Part shown: piece after piece, positions 6,589-14,223 of the stretch | How positions within the stretch are numbered: the stretch's first letter is position 1 | Layout: every line of letters starts with the position of its first letter | NCBI GenBank assembly: GCA_002691725.1 | Contig: NZIT01000091.1 | Span: 1 to 14,223, forward strand | Source of the DNA: SAR116 cluster bacterium | Lineage (GTDB): Bacteria > Pseudomonadota > Alphaproteobacteria > Puniceispirillales > UBA1172 | Reading direction: 5' to 3' | Length of the DNA: 14,223 bases | Notes under the pieces: model-generated | What the model was told of the DNA's origin: nothing | The model's input: the letters and a program-made list of their open reading frames with translations, nothing else | Database searches by the model: none | Program-made: the position numbers and the translations under genes

Positions 6589-7440
6589 ATGCGGAATAGC
6601 AATTTAGTCAAACCTTTGGGCGCAGTTACCAGTCTGCTGAGCTTTGTTGCCATGCTAGTGATGTCGGCGACAGCGATGGCGGCAGCACCTGAGCCATGGC
6701 AAATGGGGCTACACCCGCCAGCAGGCTCAATCGCTGAACAAGCCAATGACTTGCATAACCTTTTATTGGTTATCATCACGGCTATTTCGGTATTTGTCTT
6801 GCTGCTGTTGGTTTATACATGTTTTCGGTTCCGCGAATCCAAAAACAAGGTTGCTTCCAAAACCACCCATAACCCACTGATCGAAGTCCTTTGGACGGTT
6901 ATCCCGGTGATCATATTGGTGGTGATTGCTATACCATCCTTCCGCCTGCTTTATTATCAGGATCGCACCGACCTGGCCGATATGGTGATTAAGGTGACTG
7001 GCGCCCAGTGGTATTGGAGCTATGAGTATCCTGATGAGCAGGTTGCCTTTGATAGCTACATGATTGAAGACGAAGACCTGACAGAAGGCCAGCAGCGGTT
7101 ATTAGAAGTCGATTACCCCCTGGTTGTCCCCGAAGGAACACGGATTAAGCTTCTGGTCGAAGGCATTGATGTCATGCATTCATTCTTTGTGCCTTCACTA
7201 GCGGTTCAGAAATATACAGTTGTTGGACGCACCAATGAAACATGGATTGATGTGCCAATGGGTGAGGCAACATATTATGGCCAGTGCAATCAGATTTGCG
7301 GCACTAATCATTCCTATATGCCTATCGTTATTAAGGCGGTTTCAGCTGAGAATTATGCGGCTTGGCTTGAGGGCGCGAAAGAAGAATTTGCAACTGGTCC
7401 AATTACACCCTCTGAGGTGGAACTGGCATCAGTCGAATAG
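6589..7440 (+). CDS. coxB: Cytochrome c oxidase subunit II (CuA subunit)
   Basis: Subunit II of aa3-type oxidase accepts electrons from cytochrome c through the binuclear CuA centre on the periplasmic side. It has an N-terminal signal peptide (to about AMAAA, 29-33), two membrane helices (about 57-78 and 99-121) and a cupredoxin domain. CuA ligands are present: His197, Cys233, Cys237, His241 and Met244, with the usual aromatic QWYWSYEY at 140-147. The stretch FDSYMI...GQQRLLEVD (155-175) closely resembles mitochondrial Cox2. Odd points: the CuA loop reads CNQIC where nearly all family members have a Glu (bovine E198), and residues 207-212 (QKYTVV) replace the common KxDAxP. The Glu backbone, not its side chain, binds copper, so CuA itself should form. 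The start has GGGGGA 6 bp upstream. It is the first gene of the operon, with coxA 27 bp downstream. Confidence 0.96.
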   Translation: MRNSNLVKPLGAVTSLLSFVAMLVMSATAMAAAPEPWQMGLHPPAGSIAEQANDLHNLLLVIITAISVFVLLLLVYTCFRFRESKNKVASKTTHNPLIEVLWTVIPVIILVVIAIPSFRLLYYQDRTDLADMVIKVTGAQWYWSYEYPDEQVAFDSYMIEDEDLTEGQQRLLEVDYPLVVPEGTRIKLLVEGIDVMHSFFVPSLAVQKYTVVGRTNETWIDVPMGEATYYGQCNQICGTNHSYMPIVIKAVSAENYAAWLEGAKEEFATGPITPSEVELASVE

Positions 7441-7443
7441 TAA

Positions 7444-9057
<1,614 letters not shown>

Positions 9058-9101
9058 TCAACTGCTGGCAGGTGATCAAACATAACGTATCAGGATCCAT
9101 T

Positions 9102-10013
9102 ATGGCTCAGGTAATAACGACACAACCACATCTTGCTTCACCAGGGGATTTATTTGCCCTGATGAAGCCGCGTGTCATGAGCCTGGTGATTTTTACAGCC
9201 CTTGTTGGGATGTTAGTATCGCCAATGGATGCACATCCTATTTTGATGATCATCTCATTATTGGCAATCGCCGCAGGGGCAGGCGCATCAGGAGCGATTA
9301 ACCAATGGTATGACCGCGATATTGATGCTCAGATGGAACGGACAGCTAACCGGCCATTACCGCAAGGGCTGGTGCAACCTGACGAAGCATTGAGCCTTGG
9401 GCTGATCATTTCGGTGTTGTCGGTTCTGGTGTTGTATTTCACAGGCGGGGCAAGTGCGGCGGCTATGCTGGCCTTCACCATTTTCTTTTATGGATTTATC
9501 TATACGGTCTGGTTGAAACGCAGCACGACCCAGAACATTGTTATTGGTGGGGCGGCAGGGGCATTCCCACCTGTCATTGGCTGGCTTGCTGCTGGTGGTG
9601 ATTTTGGTCTTGCTCCGGCTATTTTGTTTCTGATCATTTTTGCCTGGACACCGCCGCATTTCTGGGCATTGGCTTTGGTCAGGAACGATGACTATACTCG
9701 TGTTGGAGTGCCGATGTTTCCTGTTATTCACGGCTTTAAGGCAACCAAAAATCAGATATTCATCTATGCCCTTATTGTTGCTGTTGCGGGGATGATACCG
9801 ACGCTGATCGGCTTATCGAGCTATGCTTATATGGCATTATCCGCCGTATTGGGGCTGCGGTTTGTTATGTTGTCATGGGCGGTTTGGCGGTCTGATGATG
9901 CTGATCTGCAAACTCCAATGGCGTTATTTCGGTTTTCGATTTTGTATTTGTTTCTGATCTTTTTGGGGCTTGGTCTTGATGCGGCGATTGCGCCGTTCTG
10001 GATGGGAACGTAA
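9102..10013 (+). CDS. ctaB: Protohaem IX farnesyltransferase (haem O synthase)
   Basis: CtaB (CyoE/COX10) transfers a farnesyl group to haem b to make haem O, the precursor of the haem A used by CoxA. It is a UbiA-superfamily protein with several membrane helices; 303 residues is normal. The first Asp motif is NQWYDRDID (67-75: Asn67, Asp71, Asp75) followed by ANRPLPQG. The family's conserved later segment, WTPPHFWALALVRNDDYTRVGVPMFP, spans 182-207. A GTG at 9072 would add ten residues, but the ATG at 9102 is preferred because it has AGGA 6 bp upstream (9092-9095). It sits between coxA and the small coxF-like gene, the classic alphaproteobacterial position. Haem A synthase (ctaA), the next enzyme, is not in this window. 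Confidence 0.95.
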   Translation: MAQVITTQPHLASPGDLFALMKPRVMSLVIFTALVGMLVSPMDAHPILMIISLLAIAAGAGASGAINQWYDRDIDAQMERTANRPLPQGLVQPDEALSLGLIISVLSVLVLYFTGGASAAAMLAFTIFFYGFIYTVWLKRSTTQNIVIGGAAGAFPPVIGWLAAGGDFGLAPAILFLIIFAWTPPHFWALALVRNDDYTRVGVPMFPVIHGFKATKNQIFIYALIVAVAGMIPTLIGLSSYAYMALSAVLGLRFVMLSWAVWRSDDADLQTPMALFRFSILYLFLIFLGLGLDAAIAPFWMGT

Positions 10014-10016
10014 ATC

Positions 10017-10220
10017 ATGGCTAAAGCGAAAACGGATACGCCAAAAGCCACTAAAAAAGCTCCTGATCAGGACATTGGTCAAGACGTTGGTCAAGCCCCT
10101 TATCAGGACATTGATCATGCTGCCGTTATGCGGCGCCGTAATTTGGTTATGCTGGGGGTTGTTCTTGGTCTGGCAGTATTATTTTTTGTCATCACCATTG
10201 TTAAGATGAGCGTTGAATAA
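10017..10220 (+). CDS. coxF: Small single-helix membrane protein of the cox operon (CoxF-like)
   Basis: This 67-residue protein has a Lys-rich hydrophilic N-terminal tail (1-38), the basic stretch RRRN (39-42) and one membrane helix (about 43-63), predicted with the tail in the cytoplasm by the positive-inside rule. Small proteins of this type lie between ctaB and ctaG in many alphaproteobacterial cox operons and are called CoxF; their exact role is not established as far as I know. The assignment rests on position, size and layout rather than a diagnostic motif. It begins 3 bp after ctaB, and its TAA shares one base with the ctaG ATG, suggesting translational coupling. Residues 17-32 are a four-fold tetrapeptide repeat (DQDI, GQDV, GQAP, YQDI) encoded by 12-bp units. 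Confidence 0.75.
   Translation: MAKAKTDTPKATKKAPDQDIGQDVGQAPYQDIDHAAVMRRRNLVMLGVVLGLAVLFFVITIVKMSVE
10065..10112 (+). repeat. Four 12-bp units in the coxF-like N-terminal tail
   Basis: Consecutive 12-bp units encode DQDI, GQDV, GQAP and YQDI. The 16-bp segments at 10066-10081 and 10102-10117 differ at one base (ATCAGGACATTGGTCA and ATCAGGACATTGATCA), spaced exactly three units apart. This indicates growth by in-frame tandem duplication of a flexible linker. Confidence 0.75.
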
Positions 10221-10774
10221 TGCATAGTAACATGACACATCAGCACTATCGCAATAAACGCATGATGGTCTTTATCATGGGTTTGGTGATGGGCATGGTT
10301 GGGCTGGCTTATGCGTCAGTGCCGCTTTATCAGTTATTCTGTAAAGTTACCGGTTATGGGGGGACGACACAAGAATCGCTGGCAGCGCCGGGGGCAGCGG
10401 CTGGGGCGATTATTCGTGATGTGCGGTTTAATGCGTCAACAATGCCGGACTTGAAATGGCATTTCGCTGGCCCTGAGAAGCCTGTATCAGTGGCGCCGGG
10501 TGAAGAAGTCTTGATCCATTACACGGCAACGAATATCAGCGATGTGCCAGCAACTGGCACCTCAACATTTAATGTGACGCCGTTTAAGGCAGGCTCATAT
10601 TTTATGAAAATTGATTGTTTTTGTTTTGAGGAACAGACATTACAACCTGGCGAGACGGTGAAAATGCCTGTTGTATTTTATCTTGACCCGGACATTGATC
10701 AGGATATTAACACGCAGGAAGTTCCTGAAATTACCTTGTCCTACACGTTTTTTGCTGTAGAAAATGAAGACTAG
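10220..10774 (+). CDS. ctaG: Cytochrome c oxidase assembly protein CtaG (Cox11)
   Basis: CtaG/Cox11 is a membrane-anchored copper chaperone needed to insert CuB into subunit I. The 184-residue protein has a short N-terminal tail, one membrane helix (about 14-34) and a periplasmic immunoglobulin-like domain. The conserved Cys41 in VPLYQLFCKVTGYGG and the copper-binding CFCF motif (133-136) followed by EEQTL are both present, so it should be functional. The start codon overlaps the preceding stop by one base (TAATG), which favours coupled translation; an ATG at codon 5 (10232) is possible. It is followed by a 40-bp gap holding a small inverted repeat (AGATCA/TGATCT, 10773-10790) and then coxC. 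The gene is named as in Cox11-type CtaG, not the unrelated Bacillus CtaG. Confidence 0.95.
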   Translation: MHSNMTHQHYRNKRMMVFIMGLVMGMVGLAYASVPLYQLFCKVTGYGGTTQESLAAPGAAAGAIIRDVRFNASTMPDLKWHFAGPEKPVSVAPGEEVLIHYTATNISDVPATGTSTFNVTPFKAGSYFMKIDCFCFEEQTLQPGETVKMPVVFYLDPDIDQDINTQEVPEITLSYTFFAVENED

Positions 10775-10790
10775 ATCATATAATTGATCT
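10773..10790. other. Small inverted repeat between ctaG and coxC
   Basis: AGATCA (10773-10778) and TGATCT (10785-10790) flank TATAAT and overlap the ctaG stop codon. There is no T-run, so termination is unlikely. It could be a weak stem-loop at an mRNA processing point or an internal promoter element; both are guesses. Confidence 0.25.
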
Positions 10791-10814
10791 GCTGAAACAC
10801 TGAAGGGGGAAAAC

Positions 10815-11600
10815 ATGAGTGGAGAACAGAAGCATCCATATCATTTAGTAGAGCCAAGTCCTTGGCCAGCATTAGGATCAATGGCAGCATTGACCATGGC
10901 TATTGGTGGCGTTTTGTTCATGCATGAACATGCTTATGGTGGGTATCTGATGATGCTGGGCTTGGCGCTGGTTCTGGCGACCATGTTTTATTGGTGGCGT
11001 GATGTTGTGCGTGAGGCGGAATATCAAGGCCATCATACTCCGATTGTTCAAATAGGTATGCGTTATGGAATGATGCTTTTCATCTCATCGGAGGTGATGT
11101 TCTTTGTTGCCTTTTTTTGGGCGTTCTTTGATCGGGCGTTATTTCCGGTTGGTGGCATCTGGCCGCCAGAGGGGATACATACCTTTAACCCGCTCGACCT
11201 GCCATTGATTAATACCATGATTTTGCTGTTATCGGGCTGTACAGTGACATGGTCGCACCATGCGCTACTGCATGATAACCGCCGTGATTTCATGATAGGA
11301 TTAGCGGTAACTGTTGGTCTGGGTGCCTTATTTACCGCGCTTCAGGCTTATGAATATCATCATGCCCATTTCGCGTTCACAGATGGCATTTATCCTTCTA
11401 TTTTTTACATGGCGACAGGCTTTCATGGATTGCATGTGATTATTGGAACGCTGTTCTTATTGGTCTGTTTATATCGTGGTGCTATTGGCCATTTCACCGC
11501 CAAACATCATTTCGGATTTGAAGCCGCCGCTTGGTATTGGCATTTTGTTGATGTCGTCTGGTTGTTCTTATTTGTTGCCGTCTATATTTGGGGCGGTTGA
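10815..11600 (+). CDS. coxC: Cytochrome c oxidase subunit III
   Basis: Subunit III is the seven-helix, metal-free core subunit that stabilises the D-pathway and keeps the enzyme from inactivating during turnover. The 261-residue length matches mitochondrial Cox3. Family signatures are HPYHLVEPSPWPALGS at the N-terminus, the conserved Glu93 in the SSEVMFFVAFFWAFF segment (91-105), WPPEGI (116-121) with FNPLDLPL, the His-rich WSHHALLHDNR (146-156), and a C-terminal AAWYWHFVDVVWLFLF (238-253). A strong GGGGGA (10805-10810) lies 4 bp before the ATG. The gene follows ctaG by 40 bp, and the DUF983 gene begins 5 bp after its stop. No unusual residue was noticed. Confidence 0.97.
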   Translation: MSGEQKHPYHLVEPSPWPALGSMAALTMAIGGVLFMHEHAYGGYLMMLGLALVLATMFYWWRDVVREAEYQGHHTPIVQIGMRYGMMLFISSEVMFFVAFFWAFFDRALFPVGGIWPPEGIHTFNPLDLPLINTMILLLSGCTVTWSHHALLHDNRRDFMIGLAVTVGLGALFTALQAYEYHHAHFAFTDGIYPSIFYMATGFHGLHVIIGTLFLLVCLYRGAIGHFTAKHHFGFEAAAWYWHFVDVVWLFLFVAVYIWGG

Positions 11601-11605
11601 TTAAC

Positions 11606-11971
11606 ATGCTTGAGGGAAGCCCGATAGGGCCGGTAAGGCGAGCCTTAAATAATACCTGCCCGAATTGTGGCGAAGGGTCGTTATTTACATCATGGCTTAG
11701 AATGGCGCCCTCATGTAGCTCATGCGATTTTGACTTTAGTGAACTTGATGCTGGCGATGGGCCAGCATCATTTCTTGTGCTTATCTATGGCGCATTAATC
11801 GTCCCCCTGGCTTTCCTGCTTGAAGTATTGGCTTCACCGCCGTTATGGCTACAAGCCTTGCTTTGGGGGGTGGTCATGTTAATCGCAACAATCAAAAGCC
11901 TGCGTCCATTAAAAGCACTGATCATTGGTTGGCAATTTCGGATACATGATCCGGATAAAAAGTATTTTTAG
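11606..11971 (+). CDS. DUF983 family zinc-ribbon membrane protein
   Basis: This is a 121-residue protein of a family often found in alphaproteobacterial cox operons; its function is not established. The N-terminal part has a zinc-ribbon pattern, CPNCGEG (about 18-24) and CSSC (about 37-40), followed by DFSELDAGDGPASFLVL, which is characteristic of the family. Two membrane helices follow (about 53-74 and 80-98), then a short basic C-terminus. The frame is open from a TTG at 11588 inside coxC, but the ATG at 11606 is the more natural start and leaves 5 bp after the coxC stop. Position between coxC and SURF1 suggests a role in oxidase assembly, possibly metal or thiol related; that is inference only. 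Confidence 0.88.
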   Translation: MLEGSPIGPVRRALNNTCPNCGEGSLFTSWLRMAPSCSSCDFDFSELDAGDGPASFLVLIYGALIVPLAFLLEVLASPPLWLQALLWGVVMLIATIKSLRPLKALIIGWQFRIHDPDKKYF

Positions 11972-11986
11972 AAAGGCACTGACAGG

Positions 11987-12706
11987 ATGGGATTTCGTCC
12001 AGCCTTGTGGATGACGATTTGTTCGCTCATCGCTCTGGTTTTATTGATCGCTCTGGGGAGCTGGCAGATTTATCGCTTGCAGTGGAAAGCTGAGCTGATT
12101 GCTGAGTTTGAAGAACGCGCGCATGCCGCCCCGCAAGCGGTGATAGCGATTGATGCCAATAGCCCCCAAAGATACCAACGGGTGACCGCAGAAGGCACTT
12201 GGCTGCATCAGTATGAGGTGCAGTTAATTGGCCGCACCTATGAGGGAACAGCAGGCTATCATGTCATTACCCCGTTAGCGTTAACTGATGGCCGCATAAT
12301 GCTGGTCAATCGGGGCTGGGTATCACAGAAATATAGAATGCCAGACAGCCGCCCATCAACTTTGATCAATGATCTTGTTTTGGTTGATGGAATTATCCGC
12401 TTACCTGCTCAAAAAGGCTATTTTGTTCCTGAAAATAATCTGGAGAAAAATGATTGGTTTACGTTATCTATTGCTGATATTGCCCGTTATCACTCGCTTG
12501 ACGGCCAGTTGATCACCAATTTTACGATGGATGCGTTGCGCGATCGAGAGGCTAATACATTGCCGATCGGGGCAGCGGTGGATATCAATCTTCCTAACAA
12601 TCACTTGCAATATGCAATTACATGGTATGGTCTTGCCTTAGGCTTAATTGGCGTCTATATCGCATGGCATAGGGCGGCAGGCCGATTTGGACGGGTGAAA
12701 TCATAG
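11987..12706 (+). CDS. surf1: SURF1 family oxidase assembly protein
   Basis: SURF1 (Shy1) helps assemble subunit I, probably at haem a3 insertion. The 239-residue protein has the family layout: an N-terminal membrane helix (about 8-26) ending in the signature GSWQIYRLQWK (24-34), a periplasmic domain, and a C-terminal helix (about 206-226). Other family segments are YQRVTAEGTW, IGRTYEGTAGYHVITPL (81-97) and ILVNRGWVS (104-112). The start has AAAGG 10 bp upstream, and the gene follows DUF983 by 15 bp. Its stop is 3 bp before the upstream possible ATG of thrC, so downstream genes are probably in the same transcript. Intact; no anomaly seen. Confidence 0.94.
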   Translation: MGFRPALWMTICSLIALVLLIALGSWQIYRLQWKAELIAEFEERAHAAPQAVIAIDANSPQRYQRVTAEGTWLHQYEVQLIGRTYEGTAGYHVITPLALTDGRIMLVNRGWVSQKYRMPDSRPSTLINDLVLVDGIIRLPAQKGYFVPENNLEKNDWFTLSIADIARYHSLDGQLITNFTMDALRDREANTLPIGAAVDINLPNNHLQYAITWYGLALGLIGVYIAWHRAAGRFGRVKS

Positions 12707-12721
12707 AAAATGGCAGGTTCC

Positions 12722-14113
12722 ATGCAATATATTAGCACGCGAGGGCAGGATGCCCCGATTAGCTTTGCTGATGCGCTGTTAGCTGGATTAGCTCGTGATG
12801 GCGGCTTATATCTGCCAACAGAATGGCCGCAATTTGCTGATGGTGAGCTGATGGCTATGGCGAGCATGCCATATGCTGAGGTTGCGGCGCGGATTATGGC
12901 TAAGTTTACTGGTGATGATTTATCTTTTGATGAATTGCTGGGGATTAGCCAGAACGCCTATGCGACATTTTCGGCAGATGAAGTTACCCCATTAACCCGT
13001 ATCAATGATCAGATACATTTATGTGAGCTTTATCACGGGCCAACCATTGCCTTCAAAGATGTGGCGATGCAAGTGCTGTCTCGGCTGTTTGATTATGAGC
13101 TGAAAAAGCGTGGCTCGAAAGCGGTTATTCTGGGGGCGACTAGCGGTGATACAGGCTCGGCTGCATTAGAGGCTTTTCGCGGCCGTAACATGGTTGATAT
13201 CTTTATCCTCTATCCTGATGGTCGCGTGTCACCTGTCCAGGAACAGCAAATGACAAGTGTAATTGCCGATGGCGCGCATGCGGTCGCCGTTGCTGGTGAT
13301 TTTGATGACTGTCAGGCGATTGTCAAGTCGCTGTTTGGTGATTTAGCGTTTCGTGATCACGTCGGGTTATCGGCGATTAATTCGATTAACTGGGCGCGTC
13401 TGATGCCGCAAATTGTCTATTATGTGACGTCAGTTCTGGCATTAGGCGGGCTTGAAAAGCCAATATCCTTTGCTGTTCCAACTGGCAATTTTGGCAATAT
13501 TTTTGCTGGCTATGCGGCGATGAAAATGGGCTTGCCGATCAAACAATTTATCTGTGCCTCAAACTGCAATGATATTCTGACACGGTTTTTTGATACTGGT
13601 GTCATGGAACGCCGCATGGTTGAGCCAAGTCTTAGCCCGTCAATGGATATTCAGGTATCAAGCAATTTTGAACGGCTGATGTTTGAATTGCTAGGCCGTG
13701 ATGGGGCGCAAACCCGTGATATTATGACCCGTTTTAACAACACCGGGCAGTTCACGCTGACCCGTGATATGATGGCATCTGATATCAATATGTTTAGCGG
13801 TTTTCGCTGTGATGATGCGGCGACGCTGAATGAAATCAGCCAGACGTGGCGCAACGATGGTATCATGGTTGACCCCCACAGCGCCATTGGCCTGGCGGCA
13901 GGGCGTGAGGCTGCCAAATCAAGTGATGATCAGATTGTTGCACTAGCATGCGCGCATCCGGCGAAGTTTCCTGATGCGGTAGAAAAAGCAACAGGCATCA
14001 GGCCAGAATTACCCCCGCATCTCGCTGATCTGATGGAACGCCAACATCAGCGTCTGACTGCTGCCGCAACAACGGATGCGGTTGCAGGCCTTATTCAAAA
14101 CCATAGCCGGTAG
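12722..14113 (+). CDS. thrC: Threonine synthase
   Basis: ThrC is a pyridoxal-phosphate enzyme that converts O-phosphohomoserine to threonine in the cytosol. The start at 12722 gives MQYISTRGQDAPISF, the usual opening of this family; an ATG at 12710 would add four residues. Numbering from 12722, the cofactor Lys is Lys112 in ELYHGPTIAFKD, and the phosphate-binding loop ATSGDTGSAA is at 139-148. The C-terminal CAHPAKFPDAVEKATG is also typical. The length of 463 residues fits the long fungal/proteobacterial class rather than the plant-like class. The position between SURF1 and an M16 peptidase is a conserved alphaproteobacterial neighbourhood, although threonine synthesis has no evident link to the oxidase. 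Complete and intact. Confidence 0.95.
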   Translation: MQYISTRGQDAPISFADALLAGLARDGGLYLPTEWPQFADGELMAMASMPYAEVAARIMAKFTGDDLSFDELLGISQNAYATFSADEVTPLTRINDQIHLCELYHGPTIAFKDVAMQVLSRLFDYELKKRGSKAVILGATSGDTGSAALEAFRGRNMVDIFILYPDGRVSPVQEQQMTSVIADGAHAVAVAGDFDDCQAIVKSLFGDLAFRDHVGLSAINSINWARLMPQIVYYVTSVLALGGLEKPISFAVPTGNFGNIFAGYAAMKMGLPIKQFICASNCNDILTRFFDTGVMERRMVEPSLSPSMDIQVSSNFERLMFELLGRDGAQTRDIMTRFNNTGQFTLTRDMMASDINMFSGFRCDDAATLNEISQTWRNDGIMVDPHSAIGLAAGREAAKSSDDQIVALACAHPAKFPDAVEKATGIRPELPPHLADLMERQHQRLTAAATTDAVAGLIQNHSR

Positions 14114-14128
14114 GAGGGGTTTGCACCT

Positions 14129-14223
14129 ATGACGGCATCATCCGCCTTTTCTGATAGCAATACAGCACAGATCACGCGCCGTGATAGTGGGCTAATTGTT
14201 GCCACAACAGCGATGCCACATGC
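14129..14223 (+). CDS. M16 family (insulinase-like) peptidase, N-terminal fragment
   Basis: Only the first 31 codons lie in the window. The frame from the ATG at 14129 reads MTASSAFSDSNTAQITRRDS, then GLIVATTAMPHA. The pattern of a short tail, then a strand with (D/N)(S/N)GL and MPH, is the usual start of M16B peptidases, relatives of the mitochondrial processing peptidase. The catalytic HxxEH motif would come later and cannot be checked. A strong GGAGG (14113-14117) overlaps the thrC stop, 11 bp before the ATG. A thrC-M16 order is common in alphaproteobacteria, which supports the call more than the short sequence does. Confidence 0.75.
   Translation, partial: MTASSAFSDSNTAQITRRDSGLIVATTAMPH

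Noticed and set aside
7285..7299. Loss of the CuA centre because Glu is missing in CNQIC
   Set aside because: Both Cys, both His and the Met ligands are present, and the Glu contributes its backbone carbonyl to copper. Only the Mg side of the site should be affected.
9072..9101. GTG start adding ten residues to CtaB
   Set aside because: The ATG at 9102 has a good AGGA at proper spacing, and the added residues do not resemble the family N-terminus.

Overview
The window is ordinary, densely packed chromosomal DNA of an alphaproteobacterium. The base composition is near balanced. The best support for this placement is a mitochondrial-like aa3 cytochrome c oxidase locus (tldD divergent from coxB-coxA-ctaB-coxF-ctaG-coxC-DUF983-SURF1-thrC-M16 peptidase), plus an alphaproteobacterial-type glutamate-cysteine ligase next to rsmE and ubiA. 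A marine Rhodospirillales/SAR116-like bacterium would fit, but that is a guess from memory of gene order and composition. I see no RNA genes, CRISPR array, insertion sequence or phage gene.

Left part (1-4150): a minus-strand ubiA, truncated by the window edge, is divergent from a plus-strand rsmE-gshA-MFS transporter run. The ubiA/rsmE gap holds tandem 11-bp repeats with a palindromic TTAGCTAA core. The transporter is followed by two inverted repeats.

Middle (4150-6590): an exported staphylococcal-nuclease-like enzyme contains two separate in-frame tandem duplications and is followed by an exact 14-bp tandem duplication. Convergent to it is tldD (minus strand), the metallopeptidase that works with TldE/PmbA. 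The 301-bp tldD/coxB gap carries a 16-bp palindrome near tldD and, about 105 bp before coxB, an inverted repeat TGCGAC-N5-GTCGCA that resembles the RegA/PrrA/ActR-type redox-regulator site.

Right part (6589-14223): the oxidase operon supplies subunits II, I and III, haem O synthase (CtaB), the CuB copper chaperone (CtaG), the assembly factor SURF1, a small membrane protein (CoxF-like) and a DUF983 zinc-ribbon membrane protein. Threonine synthase and the first 31 codons of an M16 peptidase follow with short gaps, so they are probably co-transcribed.

The most interesting signal is in the oxidase itself. All copper, haem and proton-channel residues I can place are present. However, the two acidic ligands of the interfacial Mg/Mn site are both replaced by amides (Asp to Asn in CoxA, Glu to Gln in CoxB), and several neighbouring charged residues on the same face are also lost. 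This looks like a coordinated remodelling of the proton/water exit region in an otherwise normal, CuA-containing oxidase. I found no convincing wholly new multi-gene system.
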